From Geminicoccaceae bacterium (lineage in GTDB: Bacteria; Pseudomonadota; Alphaproteobacteria; Geminicoccales; Geminicoccaceae), in NCBI GenBank assembly GCA_025062095.1, contig JANXAZ010000003.1, positions 1 through 64,000 on the forward strand: 64,000 nucleotides of DNA. The letters are read 5' to 3'. Under the pieces are notes generated by a model. The model had not been told where the DNA came from and did not search any database. It saw only the letters and a program-made list of their open reading frames with translations. Position numbers and translations under genes: made by a program. Positions 18,290 through 27,310 of the stretch are shown here, piece by piece (position 1 is the first letter of the stretch; each line of letters starts with the position of its first letter).

Positions 18290-20719
18290 ATGAACGAAAC
18301 GCCCACGAGCGCCATCTTCCCTGTCTTGCCGCTCAGGGACATCGTCGTCTTTCCGCACATGATCGTGCCCCTCTTCGTCGGGCGCGAGAAGTCGATCGCG
18401 GCTCTCGAAGAGGTGATGAAGGACGACAAGCAGATCCTCTTGGTGGCGCAGAAGAACGCGGCCCAAGACGACCCCGGCCGCGACGATCTCTATCGCGTCG
18501 GCACGATTTCGGCCATTCTGCAGCTGTTGAAGTTGCCGGACGGGACCGTCAAGGTTCTGGTCGAGGGCCAGACGCGTGCGCGGATCACGAGCTTCATCGA
18601 CAATCCGCGCTTCTTCCAGGTGCGCGCCGAAATCCTGACCGATCGGCCGAGCGATCCGCGCGAGGCGGAGGCGCTCGCGCGCGCGGTCATCAACCAGTTC
18701 GAGCAGTACATCAAGCTCGGCAAGAAGGTGCCGCCCGAGGTCCTCTTGAGCCTGCAGCAGATCGAGGATCCGGCCAAGCTCGCGGATTCGATCGCCGCGC
18801 ATCTGACCCTCAAGATCGCCGACAAGCAGCAGCTCCTGGAGACGACCTCGCTCACCGATCGGCTCGAGAAGCTCTACGGCTTCTTGGAGGGCGAGATCTC
18901 CGTCCTCCAGGTCGAGAGGAGGATCCGCTCGCGCGTCAAGCGTCAGATGGAGAAGACGCAGCGCGAGTACTACCTCAACGAGCAAATGAAGGCCATCCAG
19001 AAGGAGCTCGGCGAGCTCGAGGACGGCAAGGACGAGATCAGCGAGCTCGAGCGGCGCATCAAGCGCACCAAGCTCTCCAAGGAAGCGCGCGAAAAGGCCC
19101 AGGCCGAGCTCAAGAAGCTGCGGACCATGAGCCCGATGTCGGCCGAGGCCACGGTCGTGCGCAACTATCTGGATTGGCTGCTGTCGATCCCGTGGAACAA
19201 GCGCACCAAGATCTCCACCGATCTCAAGAAAGCGCAGGAGATCTTGGACGCGGATCACTACGGGCTCGAGAAGGTCAAGGAGCGGATCATCGAGTATCTC
19301 GCCGTGCAACAGCGCGTCGAGAAGATCAAGGGTCCGATCCTGTGCCTGGTGGGGCCCCCGGGCGTGGGCAAAACCTCGCTCGGCAAGTCCCTGGCCAAGG
19401 CCACGGGTCGGAACTTCGTACGGGTGAGCCTGGGCGGCGTGCGGGACGAAGCCGAGATCCGCGGTCACCGGCGGACCTACATCGGGGCGATGCCGGGCAA
19501 GATCATCCAGTGCATGAAGAAGGCGAAGAGCTCGAATCCCCTCTTCATGCTCGACGAGATCGACAAGCTCGGCGCCGACTTCCGCGGCGATCCGTCCTCG
19601 GCGCTGCTCGAGGTGCTGGATCCGGAGCAGAACGCGAACTTCAACGATCATTACCTGGAGGTCGACTACGACCTCTCGGACGTGATGTTCGTGTGCACCG
19701 CGAACACGCTGCGGATGCCGCAGCCGCTCCTCGACCGGCTTGAGGTGATCCGCATCCCGGGCTACACGGAGGAGGAGAAGGTCGAGATCGCCAAGCGCCA
19801 CTTGATCCCCAAGCAGCGCAAGCAGCACGGGCTCAAGGAGGAAGAGTGGTCGATCAGCGACGAGGCCCTCGTCGACCTCATCCGGTACTACACGCGCGAG
19901 GCCGGTGTGCGCAATCTCGAGCGGGAGATCGCCAATCTCGCTCGCAAGTCCTTGCGGGAGATCCTCGTAGAGGGCAAGAAGAGCGTCAAGATCACCCGTA
20001 AGAACCTCGAGAAGTACGCCGGCGTTCGGCGCTACCGGTTCGGCGAGGCCGAGCTCGAGGACCAGATCGGCGTGACCACCGGTCTGGCCTGGACCGAGGT
20101 CGGCGGCGAGCTCCTCCAGGTCGAGGCGGTGACCGTCCCCGGCAAGGGCAAGATGACGGTGACCGGCAAGCTCGGAGAGGTCATGCAGGAGTCGGTGCAG
20201 GCGGCGCGCTCGTGGGTGCGTTCGCGCGCCAACGAGCTCGGCATCCCCTACGAGACCTTCGAGAAGACCGACATCCACATCCACGTGCCCGAGGGCGCGA
20301 CGCCCAAGGACGGTCCCTCGGCCGGCGTGGCCATGGTCACCTCGATCGTCTCGGTGCTGACCCGGATCCCGGTCAAGGCCTCGGTGGCGATGACCGGCGA
20401 GATCACCCTGCGGGGTCGCGTGCTGCCGATCGGCGGGCTCAAGGAGAAGCTGTTGGCGGCGCTCCGCGGCGGTCTCAAGACGGTGATCATCCCCAAGGAG
20501 AACGAGAAGGACCTCGCCGAGATCCCGGAGAACGCGAAGAAGAAGCTCGAGATCGTGCCGGTCGCGACGATCGACGAGGTCCTCCGCATCGCGCTCCAGC
20601 GGATGCCGGAGCCGCTACCGAAACCTCAGGTCGAGGAGGCCCCGACGGTGAGCCCCTCGCTCGCCGTCCCGACCGCCCAGCCGGTCGCTCCGCCCGCGCT
20701 CGTCCGTCCGCTCAACTGA
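18290..20719 (+). CDS. lon: ATP-dependent protease Lon
   Basis: This 809-residue protein is a standard LonA: N-terminal substrate-binding LAN domain (about 10-200, starting FPVLPLRDIVVFPHM), coiled-coil linker, AAA+ module with Walker A GPPGVGKTS near 354-362, and the protease domain with the Ser677 (PKDGPSAG) and Lys720 (GLKEK) catalytic dyad. It degrades misfolded and short-lived regulatory proteins. The C-terminal 25 residues are Pro/Val/Ala-rich beyond the conserved end. In many alphaproteobacteria hupB follows lon; here the next gene is eboF after a 691-base gap. Confidence 0.97.
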   Translation: MNETPTSAIFPVLPLRDIVVFPHMIVPLFVGREKSIAALEEVMKDDKQILLVAQKNAAQDDPGRDDLYRVGTISAILQLLKLPDGTVKVLVEGQTRARITSFIDNPRFFQVRAEILTDRPSDPREAEALARAVINQFEQYIKLGKKVPPEVLLSLQQIEDPAKLADSIAAHLTLKIADKQQLLETTSLTDRLEKLYGFLEGEISVLQVERRIRSRVKRQMEKTQREYYLNEQMKAIQKELGELEDGKDEISELERRIKRTKLSKEAREKAQAELKKLRTMSPMSAEATVVRNYLDWLLSIPWNKRTKISTDLKKAQEILDADHYGLEKVKERIIEYLAVQQRVEKIKGPILCLVGPPGVGKTSLGKSLAKATGRNFVRVSLGGVRDEAEIRGHRRTYIGAMPGKIIQCMKKAKSSNPLFMLDEIDKLGADFRGDPSSALLEVLDPEQNANFNDHYLEVDYDLSDVMFVCTANTLRMPQPLLDRLEVIRIPGYTEEEKVEIAKRHLIPKQRKQHGLKEEEWSISDEALVDLIRYYTREAGVRNLEREIANLARKSLREILVEGKKSVKITRKNLEKYAGVRRYRFGEAELEDQIGVTTGLAWTEVGGELLQVEAVTVPGKGKMTVTGKLGEVMQESVQAARSWVRSRANELGIPYETFEKTDIHIHVPEGATPKDGPSAGVAMVTSIVSVLTRIPVKASVAMTGEITLRGRVLPIGGLKEKLLAALRGGLKTVIIPKENEKDLAEIPENAKKKLEIVPVATIDEVLRIALQRMPEPLPKPQVEEAPTVSPSLAVPTAQPVAPPALVRPLN

Positions 20720-21410
20720 CGCGCGTCGCGAACGGAAGCGACCCGGGGTCCCGCGCACCGGGCTGGACACGAGCCTCGCGCTCGCCTAGGGCCGGCGGCG
20801 GCGCCGAGCCGCTCGCCGGCCCCCGGCTTTTCGGGAACCGGAGCATTCGGGGGCGCGTCCTCGGCCCGGGGCCCGAGAGCCGTTCGTACCGTGCCGTCTT
20901 CCGCTTCGTTTTTCTCCGCCGCCGCTGCCGGTCGTCCCGAGAGCGGCCGACGCGTCACTGCTCGCGACCGCGCGCGCTCGCCGGGCTTCGTGGGCATTCG
21001 ACGGGCGCGCGCGGCTTCTCGTCTTCGCCCGAAGCGGCCGCCGAGAGGTGTCGGGGCGCCCGCGCGCGCCGTGATCGCGGGAGCTTCGGGATCCCGGTGC
21101 GCACCGGCTTTCCCGAGCCGTCGAGGCGATCGCTCGGGGCCGAGCGCGCCTGCTCGGGTCGCGGGCTCCTATGCGACGGCTCGGGGCGCGCGCGAGGCCC
21201 GGAGCCCGCGGGCCGCCTGGCTCCGCTCCGCCCGCGGCACCGCCGGCGCGCCGGAGCGTGCCCTGCCCGCTCGCGCCGCGACGCGCGTGCCGCGGGCCTG
21301 GGCCGGCGCGGGGGGCCGCCGCTCCGTCGATTCTCGGAGCCGGTTCGCCGTCGGGAGCGACCCGCATCGGGCGGTATGCCCGTGCGGTCCGCATCGCGGG
21401 AGGTGAGGGC
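20720..21410. other. Intergenic region between lon and eboF
   Basis: These 691 bases hold the lon terminator candidate and, at the far end, a strong ribosome-binding site (GGGAGGTGAGG) for eboF. Open frames in between translate to Arg/Ala/Pro-rich sequence with no motif. No hupB is present. I see no other element. Confidence 0.5.
20789..20822 (+). terminator. Candidate terminator downstream of lon
   Basis: GGGCCGGCG-GCGGC pairs with GCCGC-T-CGCCGGCCC around the loop GCCGA, giving 14 base pairs with a single bulged T. A short T-run (CTTTT, 20827-20831) follows. It is 70 bases after the lon stop. Confidence 0.5.
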
Positions 21411-22796
21411 GTGCGACCGACGCTCGTCGTCCTCGTGGTAGCGCTCACCCCGCGTCTTCTCGGTGCCGATACGCCGAAGCTCGCCGCCTTCGTCCGCCGA
21501 GGCGGCCTGCGCCCGCTGCGCACGGTCCTCCCGGCGGTGACCTGCACCGTGCAGTCGACCCTCCTCACCGGGCTCCTGCCGCGCGATCACGGCGCGGTGG
21601 CCAATGGCTGGTATTTTCGGGACCTCGCGGAAGTGTGGCTCTGGCGACAATCCAATCGCCTGGTCGCCGGTGAGAAAGTGTGGGAAGCGGGCAAGAAGCG
21701 CGATCCGCGCTTCACGGCCGCCAACATGTTCTGGTGGTACAACATGTATTCGACTGTCGACGTCTCCGCGACACCGCGACCTCTCTACCCGGCCGACGGA
21801 CGCAAGATTCCCGATCACTATACGGAGCCGCCCGAGCTGCACGACGAGCTCGATCGCCTGCTCGGCACTTTTCCTCTGTTCCGGTTCTGGGGACCGGGCG
21901 CCGACATCGCCTCCTCGCGTTGGATCGCCGAAGCGACGCGGTACGTGCTCGAGACGCGGCGTCCGACCCTCACGTTGTGTTACCTCCCCCACCTCGACTA
22001 CGCGCTGCAGAAATGGGGGCCGCATCCCGAGGACCCGCGCGTGGCGGCCGAGCTGCGTCGGATCGACGAGGTCGCGGGGGGGCTCGTCGACTTCGCGCTC
22101 GCCCGCGGCCTGCGCGTGATCCTGGTCTCCGAATACGGCATCGTCCCGGTCTCCGGGGCGGTGCACATCAACCGCGTGCTGCGCGAGGCGGGCCTGATCC
22201 GCGTGCGTCGCGAGCTCGGCCGCGAGCTGCTCGATGCCGGGGCCTCCAAGGCCTTCGCTCTGGCTGACCATCAGGTGGCACACGTCTACCTCCAGCACGG
22301 CACCGATCCGCTGTCGGTCAAGGCGCTGCTCGAGCGCACCCCCGGCATCGCGCGGGTGCTCGACGAGGAGGGCAAGCGCGCTTTCGGCCTCGATCATCCA
22401 CGCTCGGGCGAGCTCGTCGCCCTTTCCGAGCCCGACCGTTGGTTCACCTATTATTGGTGGCTCGATGACGCCAAGGCGCCGGATTTCGCGCCGACCGTCG
22501 ACATCCACCGCAAGCCCGGATACGACCCGCTCGAGCTCTTCTTGGACCCCGAGCAGCCGTTCTTGCGCGTGAAGATCGCATGGAAGCTCCTCTTGCGTCG
22601 CTTGGGGTTCCGCACGCTCCTCGACGTCGTCCCGATCCGCGGTCCCGAGCTCGTCAAGGGCTCGCACGGGCTTCTGATCGAAGACGAGAAGGAAGGGCCG
22701 ATCGTGGCGAGCTCCGAACCGCGGCTGTTGCCCGAAGGGCCGATTCCGGCCACGGCGTTCAAGGACCTCGTCCTCGCCCACGTCTTCGCGCCTTAG
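21411..22796 (+). CDS. eboF: EboF-like nucleotide pyrophosphatase/phosphodiesterase-family protein
   Basis: The 461-residue protein belongs to the alkaline phosphatase/type I phosphodiesterase superfamily. Seen: PAVTCTVQSTLLTG (41-54), which carries the Thr nucleophile, HGAVANGW right after, an aromatic FWWYNMYSTVD segment, LPHLDYALQKWGP (metal-binding Asp and His), and SEYGIVPV. It starts with GTG at 21411 behind GGGAGGTGAGG; the longer upstream frame is low-complexity. The match is to the EboF member of ebo clusters, and all other ebo genes lie within 9 kb. It presumably hydrolyses a phosphodiester or diphosphate on the pathway intermediate. No signal peptide is evident. Confidence 0.85.
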   Translation: MRPTLVVLVVALTPRLLGADTPKLAAFVRRGGLRPLRTVLPAVTCTVQSTLLTGLLPRDHGAVANGWYFRDLAEVWLWRQSNRLVAGEKVWEAGKKRDPRFTAANMFWWYNMYSTVDVSATPRPLYPADGRKIPDHYTEPPELHDELDRLLGTFPLFRFWGPGADIASSRWIAEATRYVLETRRPTLTLCYLPHLDYALQKWGPHPEDPRVAAELRRIDEVAGGLVDFALARGLRVILVSEYGIVPVSGAVHINRVLREAGLIRVRRELGRELLDAGASKAFALADHQVAHVYLQHGTDPLSVKALLERTPGIARVLDEEGKRAFGLDHPRSGELVALSEPDRWFTYYWWLDDAKAPDFAPTVDIHRKPGYDPLELFLDPEQPFLRVKIAWKLLLRRLGFRTLLDVVPIRGPELVKGSHGLLIEDEKEGPIVASSEPRLLPEGPIPATAFKDLVLAHVFAP

Positions 22797-22864
22797 GCGA
22801 TCGCGGAAAAACGCCTTGCCGGACGGCGCGGTCGGTGCGATCTCGGGGAGGGGAGGCGGAGCCC

Positions 22865-23407
22865 ATGCCGGAGGACGGGTCGGAAGAACAGGTGGTACTC
22901 GTGGACGTCGAGGATCGGGCGATCGGTACCGCGCCCAAACTCGAGGTCCATCGGCAGGGGCGTTTGCACCGTGCGATCTCGGTCGTGTTGCGCGACTCGG
23001 CGGGTCGCTTCCTCCTCCAGAAGCGTCACCGGGCCAAGTACCACTCGGGCGGGTTGTGGACGAATACCTGTTGCAGCCATCCGCGGCCGGGCGAGGAGCC
23101 GCTCGCCGCGGCGCGTCGTCGTCTCGCCGAGGAGATGGGCATCGAAGTCGAGCTCGCGCATCTTCTGACCACGATCTACCGCGCCGAGGTCGGCAACGGG
23201 ATGATCGAGCACGAGCTCGTCCATGTCTTCGGTGCCGTCTACGACGGTCCGGTGCGGCCCGATCCCGAAGAGGCCGAGGGCTTCGCTTGGGTGAGCCCGG
23301 AAGAGCTCGAAGCCGACGTTCGCGCCCGGCCCGAGCGCTACAGCTTCTGGTTCCGCCTCTACTTCTGCGAGCACCGCCCGCGCCTCGAGCTCCCGCCCGC
23401 GGGTTGA
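22865..23407 (+). CDS. idi: Isopentenyl-diphosphate delta-isomerase, type 1
   Basis: The 180-residue Nudix-fold enzyme interconverts IPP and DMAPP. Seen: LWTNTCCSHPRPGE with the catalytic Cys70, the Nudix-type REEMG-like LAEEMGIE (88-95), and the metal/catalytic pair in MIEHELVHVF (Glu115, Glu117). The ATG is preceded by GGGGAGGGGAGG. It lies 68 bases after eboF on the same strand. Since EboC is a prenyltransferase, Idi here probably supplies or balances prenyl donors for the ebo pathway; many bacteria using the MEP route do without Idi. Confidence 0.94.
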   Translation: MPEDGSEEQVVLVDVEDRAIGTAPKLEVHRQGRLHRAISVVLRDSAGRFLLQKRHRAKYHSGGLWTNTCCSHPRPGEEPLAAARRRLAEEMGIEVELAHLLTTIYRAEVGNGMIEHELVHVFGAVYDGPVRPDPEEAEGFAWVSPEELEADVRARPERYSFWFRLYFCEHRPRLELPPAG

Positions 23408-23410
23408 CGG

Positions 23411-23443
23411 GCGCGCGCCGCGTGCGGCGCCGGAGGCGCGCGC
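23411..23443. terminator. Hairpin between convergent idi and eboB
   Basis: GCGCGCGCC (23411-23419) and GGCGCGCGC (23435-23443) form a nine-base-pair stem in the 50-base gap between convergent stops. It may block read-through in both directions, although there is no T-run. Confidence 0.35.
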
Positions 23444-23457
23444 GACCAGCCGGCCGC

Positions 23458-24378
23458 TCAGACGATCCTCAGATCCTCGCCGAGCCCGGGCTTGCGCACC
23501 TCGATCCGCGGCTCCTGCCCGCCGCGGAGGACCGAATTGCCCATGTAGAGCAGGCGCTGGTCGACGGGTGGCGGGTCGAGCCAGTCCTCCTCCTTGATCT
23601 GGCCCGACTTGCCGTAGGCCGCGAGGGCGTTCGCGTAGGTGACCTTGCGGATGTCGGCTTCGGGGATGCCCGCGCGGCGCATGAGTTCGGCCGTCTTGGG
23701 CACGGCGAGCGGATCGGAGATGCCCCAATCGCAAGCGGAATCGACGATGATCCGCTCGGATCCCCAACGCTTGACGATCTCGACCATCCGCTCGTTGCCC
23801 ATCTTGGTGAACGGATAGATCGAAAACGCTGCCCAGAAGCCGCGATCGAGGACGTCGCGCACCGTCTCTTCGTTGTTGTGGTCGATCACCACCCAAGAAG
23901 GATCGAGACCGTGCTCGAGGATCACGGCCATCGAGCGCAGTGTTCCGCGTTTCTTGTCCCGGTGCGGGGTGTGGATCATCACCGGCAGCTGCAGCTCTTT
24001 GGCGAGTTCGAGTTGGCGGCGGAAATAGCGATCCTCGAGTTCCGTCTGCTCGTCGTAGCCGATCTCGCCGATCGCCACCACCCCTTCCTTGAGGGCGAAG
24101 CGGGGCAGGATCTCCATCACCGCCTCGGCCAGCTCCTCGTTGTTGGCTTCTTTGGAATTGAGACCGATCGCACAGTAATGGCGGATGCCGAATTGGCCGG
24201 CTCGGAAGCGCTCGAAGCCGACGATCATCGACAGATAGTCGATGTAGGTGGCCACGTGCGTGCGCGGCTGGCCGAGCCAGAAGGCGGGCTCGATACAGGC
24301 GACGATGCCGGCCGCGGCCATGCGCTCGTAATCGTCGGTGGTGCGCGAGATCATGTGGGTGTGGGGATCGAGGTACAT
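23458..24378 (-). CDS. eboB: EboB-like TatD-related metal-dependent hydrolase
   Basis: The 306-residue TIM-barrel protein of the TatD/amidohydrolase superfamily begins MYLDPHTHMISRTTDDYE; the HTH supplies two metal ligands. Further ligands are visible in VAIGEIGYDE, VMIHTPHRDK and VIDHNNEE, and a late IVDSACDWG carries the catalytic Asp. This whole pattern matches the hydrolase of ebo clusters. It lies 20 bases after eboA on the same strand and ends the minus-strand series. The substrate is unknown; EboB homologues are proposed to process a metabolite before or during export to the periplasm. Confidence 0.88.
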   Translation of the reverse strand: MYLDPHTHMISRTTDDYERMAAAGIVACIEPAFWLGQPRTHVATYIDYLSMIVGFERFRAGQFGIRHYCAIGLNSKEANNEELAEAVMEILPRFALKEGVVAIGEIGYDEQTELEDRYFRRQLELAKELQLPVMIHTPHRDKKRGTLRSMAVILEHGLDPSWVVIDHNNEETVRDVLDRGFWAAFSIYPFTKMGNERMVEIVKRWGSERIIVDSACDWGISDPLAVPKTAELMRRAGIPEADIRKVTYANALAAYGKSGQIKEEDWLDPPPVDQRLLYMGNSVLRGGQEPRIEVRKPGLGEDLRIV

Positions 24379-24398
24379 CGTTTCCTTTTCCTCCCCGG

Positions 24399-25271
24399 TC
24401 AGCCCCGGGCGAAATCCGTCCAGCGGATCTCGCCGCGCCGGATGGCGGCGACGAGCTCCGGCACGCCGGCGAGCAGCTCCGCGGCCTCGGGCCGCGGGCA
24501 GGCGGAGAGCGCGAGCGCCGCCGCGCGGCGCTCCTCGGCGGTGCCGCTCGCGAGGACCCGTGCGAGATCGCCGACCGCCGCCTCGTCGGCATGAGGGCCC
24601 ACGCAACGCCAGAGTTCCGGGCTCACCGGCCGCCCGGCCGCCCAGCGCTCGTGCGCGTAATCGCAGAGCATCCGCGCCAGGCGCGGATTCGCCCGCTCGT
24701 CGAGGCCCTGGATCGGAGCGAGCGTCGTGCCGACGAAAAGAGCCTTCAACACGAGATGGTTCCAGGCGTTCTCGTCGAAGCGCTCCTTGGGGAAGGGGTT
24801 GCGGTGGGCGACCGCCTCGAACACCGGGCGCATGCCCGAACGCGCCCCTTCGCGGGCGCGCGCCACGAGGAGCTCCTGGCCCGGGTAGAGCGGCAGGCCG
24901 CGATAAAAGGCGATCGTCTCGCCGATGTCGGCGGTGCGGAACAAGGTCTCGAGCCGATCCTTGAAGCGCACCGGGTCCCCGTCGTGGCTCGCGAGCAAAA
25001 GCGCGATGCGCGCCGCTTGATCGACGCTCCAGTCCGTGGGGTCGAAGCCCGGGCGAAGGGCCTCGGCCTCCGCCCGTTCGGCCGCGGAAAGAGCGAGATC
25101 CGCTTTGCCGAGCCGACGCGGCACGTAGCCGAGCGCCAGATAAAGCGGCTTGGGTTCGCGCGCCCGGCGGACCGCGGCGAGCTGCTCGCGGAACCACGCC
25201 GCCGCTTCGACGGACACCCGCTCGATCACCCAGCGCGTCAGGAGGGCACAAGCCCGCTCGACGTCGTCCAT
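24399..25271 (-). CDS. eboA: EboA domain protein
   Basis: This 290-residue protein has the EboA signatures ADIGETIAFYRGLPLYP, RNPFPKERFDENAWNHLVLKA and LDERANPRLARMLCDYAHERW, ending with a HEAT-like helical stretch. EboA has no known activity but marks ebo clusters. The ATG at 25271 sits six bases after GGGGAGGAG; an in-frame ATG at 25295 has no such site. It starts the eboA-eboB pair and follows the cytochrome c gene after 119 bases on the same strand. Confidence 0.9.
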   Translation of the reverse strand: MDDVERACALLTRWVIERVSVEAAAWFREQLAAVRRAREPKPLYLALGYVPRRLGKADLALSAAERAEAEALRPGFDPTDWSVDQAARIALLLASHDGDPVRFKDRLETLFRTADIGETIAFYRGLPLYPGQELLVARAREGARSGMRPVFEAVAHRNPFPKERFDENAWNHLVLKALFVGTTLAPIQGLDERANPRLARMLCDYAHERWAAGRPVSPELWRCVGPHADEAAVGDLARVLASGTAEERRAAALALSACPRPEAAELLAGVPELVAAIRRGEIRWTDFARG

Positions 25272-25390
25272 CGCCGTCTCCTCCCCTTGCGCCATTATCG
25301 ACCGTCGCGAGCCGTCGTCCAGCCCGGCGCGCGCCTTCGACTTTCGCTCGGAGACCGAAGCTCACGAGGAGGCGAGCGCGAGGCCTTTCT

Positions 25391-25768
25391 TCACGGCCAG
25401 AATTCGTCGCTCATGACATAGGCGACGACGCCGATGATCTCTTCGGCGCTGTACACTTCCTTCCACGCCGGCATGCCCCGGAAGCCGTTGTTCACCCGGT
25501 CCCAAACGAACTCGGGCGTATAGCGCCGCGGCGTGAGCTTGGGGGCCTTACCCGGATAGGCTTTGGAGCCGTGACAATGCGCACATTGTTCCTTCCAGAT
25601 TTGCTCTCCGCGCGCGATGAGCTTCGAGTCCGAGAGAACCTCTTTGGGAAGCGGAGGCGGGCGGTCGTCGAAGAACTTGTCGGGGCCCGCTTGTTGGCCG
25701 AACGCCGGTGCGAGCCCGAGGAAGAGACCGACGAAAAGACCGAGACACGAGACGAACGATCGGGGCAC
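25391..25768 (-). CDS. Periplasmic c-type cytochrome (single haem), partner of PQQ sugar dehydrogenase
   Basis: This 125-residue protein has an N-terminal signal peptide (about 1-25, hydrophobic core ending in AFG-QQ) and one haem site, CAHCH (about 62-66). A later Met in FRGMPAW is the likely axial ligand. It begins with GTG at 25768, with GGAG upstream. The upstream gene on the same strand encodes a PQQ-type sugar dehydrogenase, so this cytochrome most likely takes electrons from it. It lies between eboC and eboA. Confidence 0.92.
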   Translation of the reverse strand: MPRSFVSCLGLFVGLFLGLAPAFGQQAGPDKFFDDRPPPLPKEVLSDSKLIARGEQIWKEQCAHCHGSKAYPGKAPKLTPRRYTPEFVWDRVNNGFRGMPAWKEVYSAEEIIGVVAYVMSDEFWP

Positions 25769-25788
25769 CGAAAGTCTCCGACAAGGAG

Positions 25789-25814
25789 ACGGCCGGCCCC
25801 GCGGGGCCGGCCGT
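25789..25814 (-). repeat. 26-bp perfect palindrome between the dehydrogenase and cytochrome genes
   Basis: The sequence ACGGCCGGCCCCG... is self-complementary over all 26 bases, giving an 11-base-pair RNA stem with a CGCG loop. It occupies the 93-base gap between the two co-oriented genes. Such intercistronic hairpins often stabilise the upstream message or cause partial termination, which would set different levels of dehydrogenase and cytochrome. Confidence 0.5.
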
Positions 25815-25861
25815 CCGTGCGAAGAGGGGAGCGCCGCTTCCGCGACGGCTCTCCCGACAGT

Positions 25862-27163
25862 TCAGTTGGCCGGAACGATCTTGTAAACGGTGTCGAGATT
25901 GCCGACCGGACCGGTGGTGATCGAGGTCAGGACGTAGACTTCACCCTGCTCGTCCTGCGCGAAGGCGAGCACGTAGGGCACCTTGTCCATGTTGACGACG
26001 GTGGCCTTTTCCATCGTCCACTTGCCGTCGGCACCTCTGGTCGCGAAGAAGATCTGACCGTCCATGGTGTCGAAGCTCTTCGACCAGTCACCGAAAATGT
26101 ACTTGCCTTCCCACGGCTTGTGCGCGCCGCGATAGACGTAGCCGCCGGTCACCGAGATTCCCATGCAGTTCTGCGGGATCGCGGTGCAGTTGTTGTACAC
26201 GAGGATGGGCATGGTGAGCCCGGTCTTGTCGCAATCCGCCGGGTGCTTGTTCGGCGCGAGGAAATCGAAGCAGCGATCGGCTTCCATCCGCCGCCATCCG
26301 AGATTCGCACCGCGGGTGACGATGCTCACTTCTTCGTAGCTGTTCTGTTGAACGTCACCGCAGAAGAGCTCGCGGTTGCCGCCGCGGTCGAAGGAGCAGC
26401 GCCACGGATTGCGCAGGCCCAGCGCCCAGATCCAGGGATGGGCGTCCGCCCTGCCCACGAAGGGATTGTCGGGCGGCGTGTAGTTGGTCTGCGGGGAATC
26501 GACGTCGATCCGCAAGATCTTGCCGAGCGGCGAGGAGAGATCCTGGCCGTTGCCGATCAGCACGTTGTGGCCGATGCCCCAGTCGTTGGCGTAGCCGCCG
26601 TCGCCGGTGGAGATGTAGAGCTTCCCGTCGGGTCCGAAAGCGATCCAGTGGCCGTTGTGGTTGAACTGCGGCCAATCGATGGCCGAGATGATCTTCTCCG
26701 TCGTGGCGTCCGCCTTGTTCGGATCGTCCTTGGACACCCGGTATTCGGCGACGATGTTCGTGTGCGCCCACCACAGCTTGCGATCGAGCGGGGCACCCGA
26801 CTGCAGCGGCGCGCTGTAGGCGACGTAGAAGCGCCCGTTCTCTTTGTAATTCGGATGGAAAGCGATGCCGAGAAGACCCTGCTCGTCGAAGTAGGGTTCG
26901 AGATGGACGAGCTTGGATTCGATATTGAGGAAGGGCTCCGGCCGCAGCCGTCCCCGCTCGTCGATGATCCGGACCTTGCCGGTCTGCTCGATCAGCGCCT
27001 TGCGGCCGCTCCCGTCGGGAATGGGGACCATGTCGAGCGGCGCGTTGACACCGGTCACGTAAGGCTCGAGCCGGATCTTGACCTGGGCCTGCGCGGTGTC
27101 GACCGCGCCGATGGCGAGGGCCACGGTCGCGGCCATGGTGAGGCTCGTCGCGGTTGCACGCAT
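25862..27163 (-). CDS. Periplasmic PQQ-dependent sugar dehydrogenase family protein (soluble Asd/GSDH type)
   Basis: This 433-residue protein has an N-terminal signal peptide (about 1-26, cut after AQA) and the six-bladed propeller of the glucose/sorbosone dehydrogenase family. Seen: EQTGKVRIID in the first blade, LLGIAFHPNYKENG, HNGHWIAFGPDGKLYISTGDGG (the conserved His and GDGG around PQQ), GLRNPWRCSFDRGG, and late ITGGYVYRG-like VTGGYVYRG. Family members oxidise aldoses or other polyols and reduce a cytochrome. Two Cys pairs could form disulfides. It sits between eboC (147 bases upstream) and a cytochrome c gene, all on the minus strand. No PQQ biosynthesis gene is in the window. Confidence 0.9.
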   Translation of the reverse strand: MRATATSLTMAATVALAIGAVDTAQAQVKIRLEPYVTGVNAPLDMVPIPDGSGRKALIEQTGKVRIIDERGRLRPEPFLNIESKLVHLEPYFDEQGLLGIAFHPNYKENGRFYVAYSAPLQSGAPLDRKLWWAHTNIVAEYRVSKDDPNKADATTEKIISAIDWPQFNHNGHWIAFGPDGKLYISTGDGGYANDWGIGHNVLIGNGQDLSSPLGKILRIDVDSPQTNYTPPDNPFVGRADAHPWIWALGLRNPWRCSFDRGGNRELFCGDVQQNSYEEVSIVTRGANLGWRRMEADRCFDFLAPNKHPADCDKTGLTMPILVYNNCTAIPQNCMGISVTGGYVYRGAHKPWEGKYIFGDWSKSFDTMDGQIFFATRGADGKWTMEKATVVNMDKVPYVLAFAQDEQGEVYVLTSITTGPVGNLDTVYKIVPAN

Positions 27164-27310
27164 CGGGTGAACGTCCTCCCTGTCAGGTTTATGCCCCGCC
27201 CGCCGCGCCTCGGTCGGTCGAAGGCGAAAGTCTCCTTAACCGAGCGGCGAGGCCCTGTCCATGACGAGGACGGAAGACGAAGAGCGAATCCGTGCAGGAC
27301 GGCGATCCCC

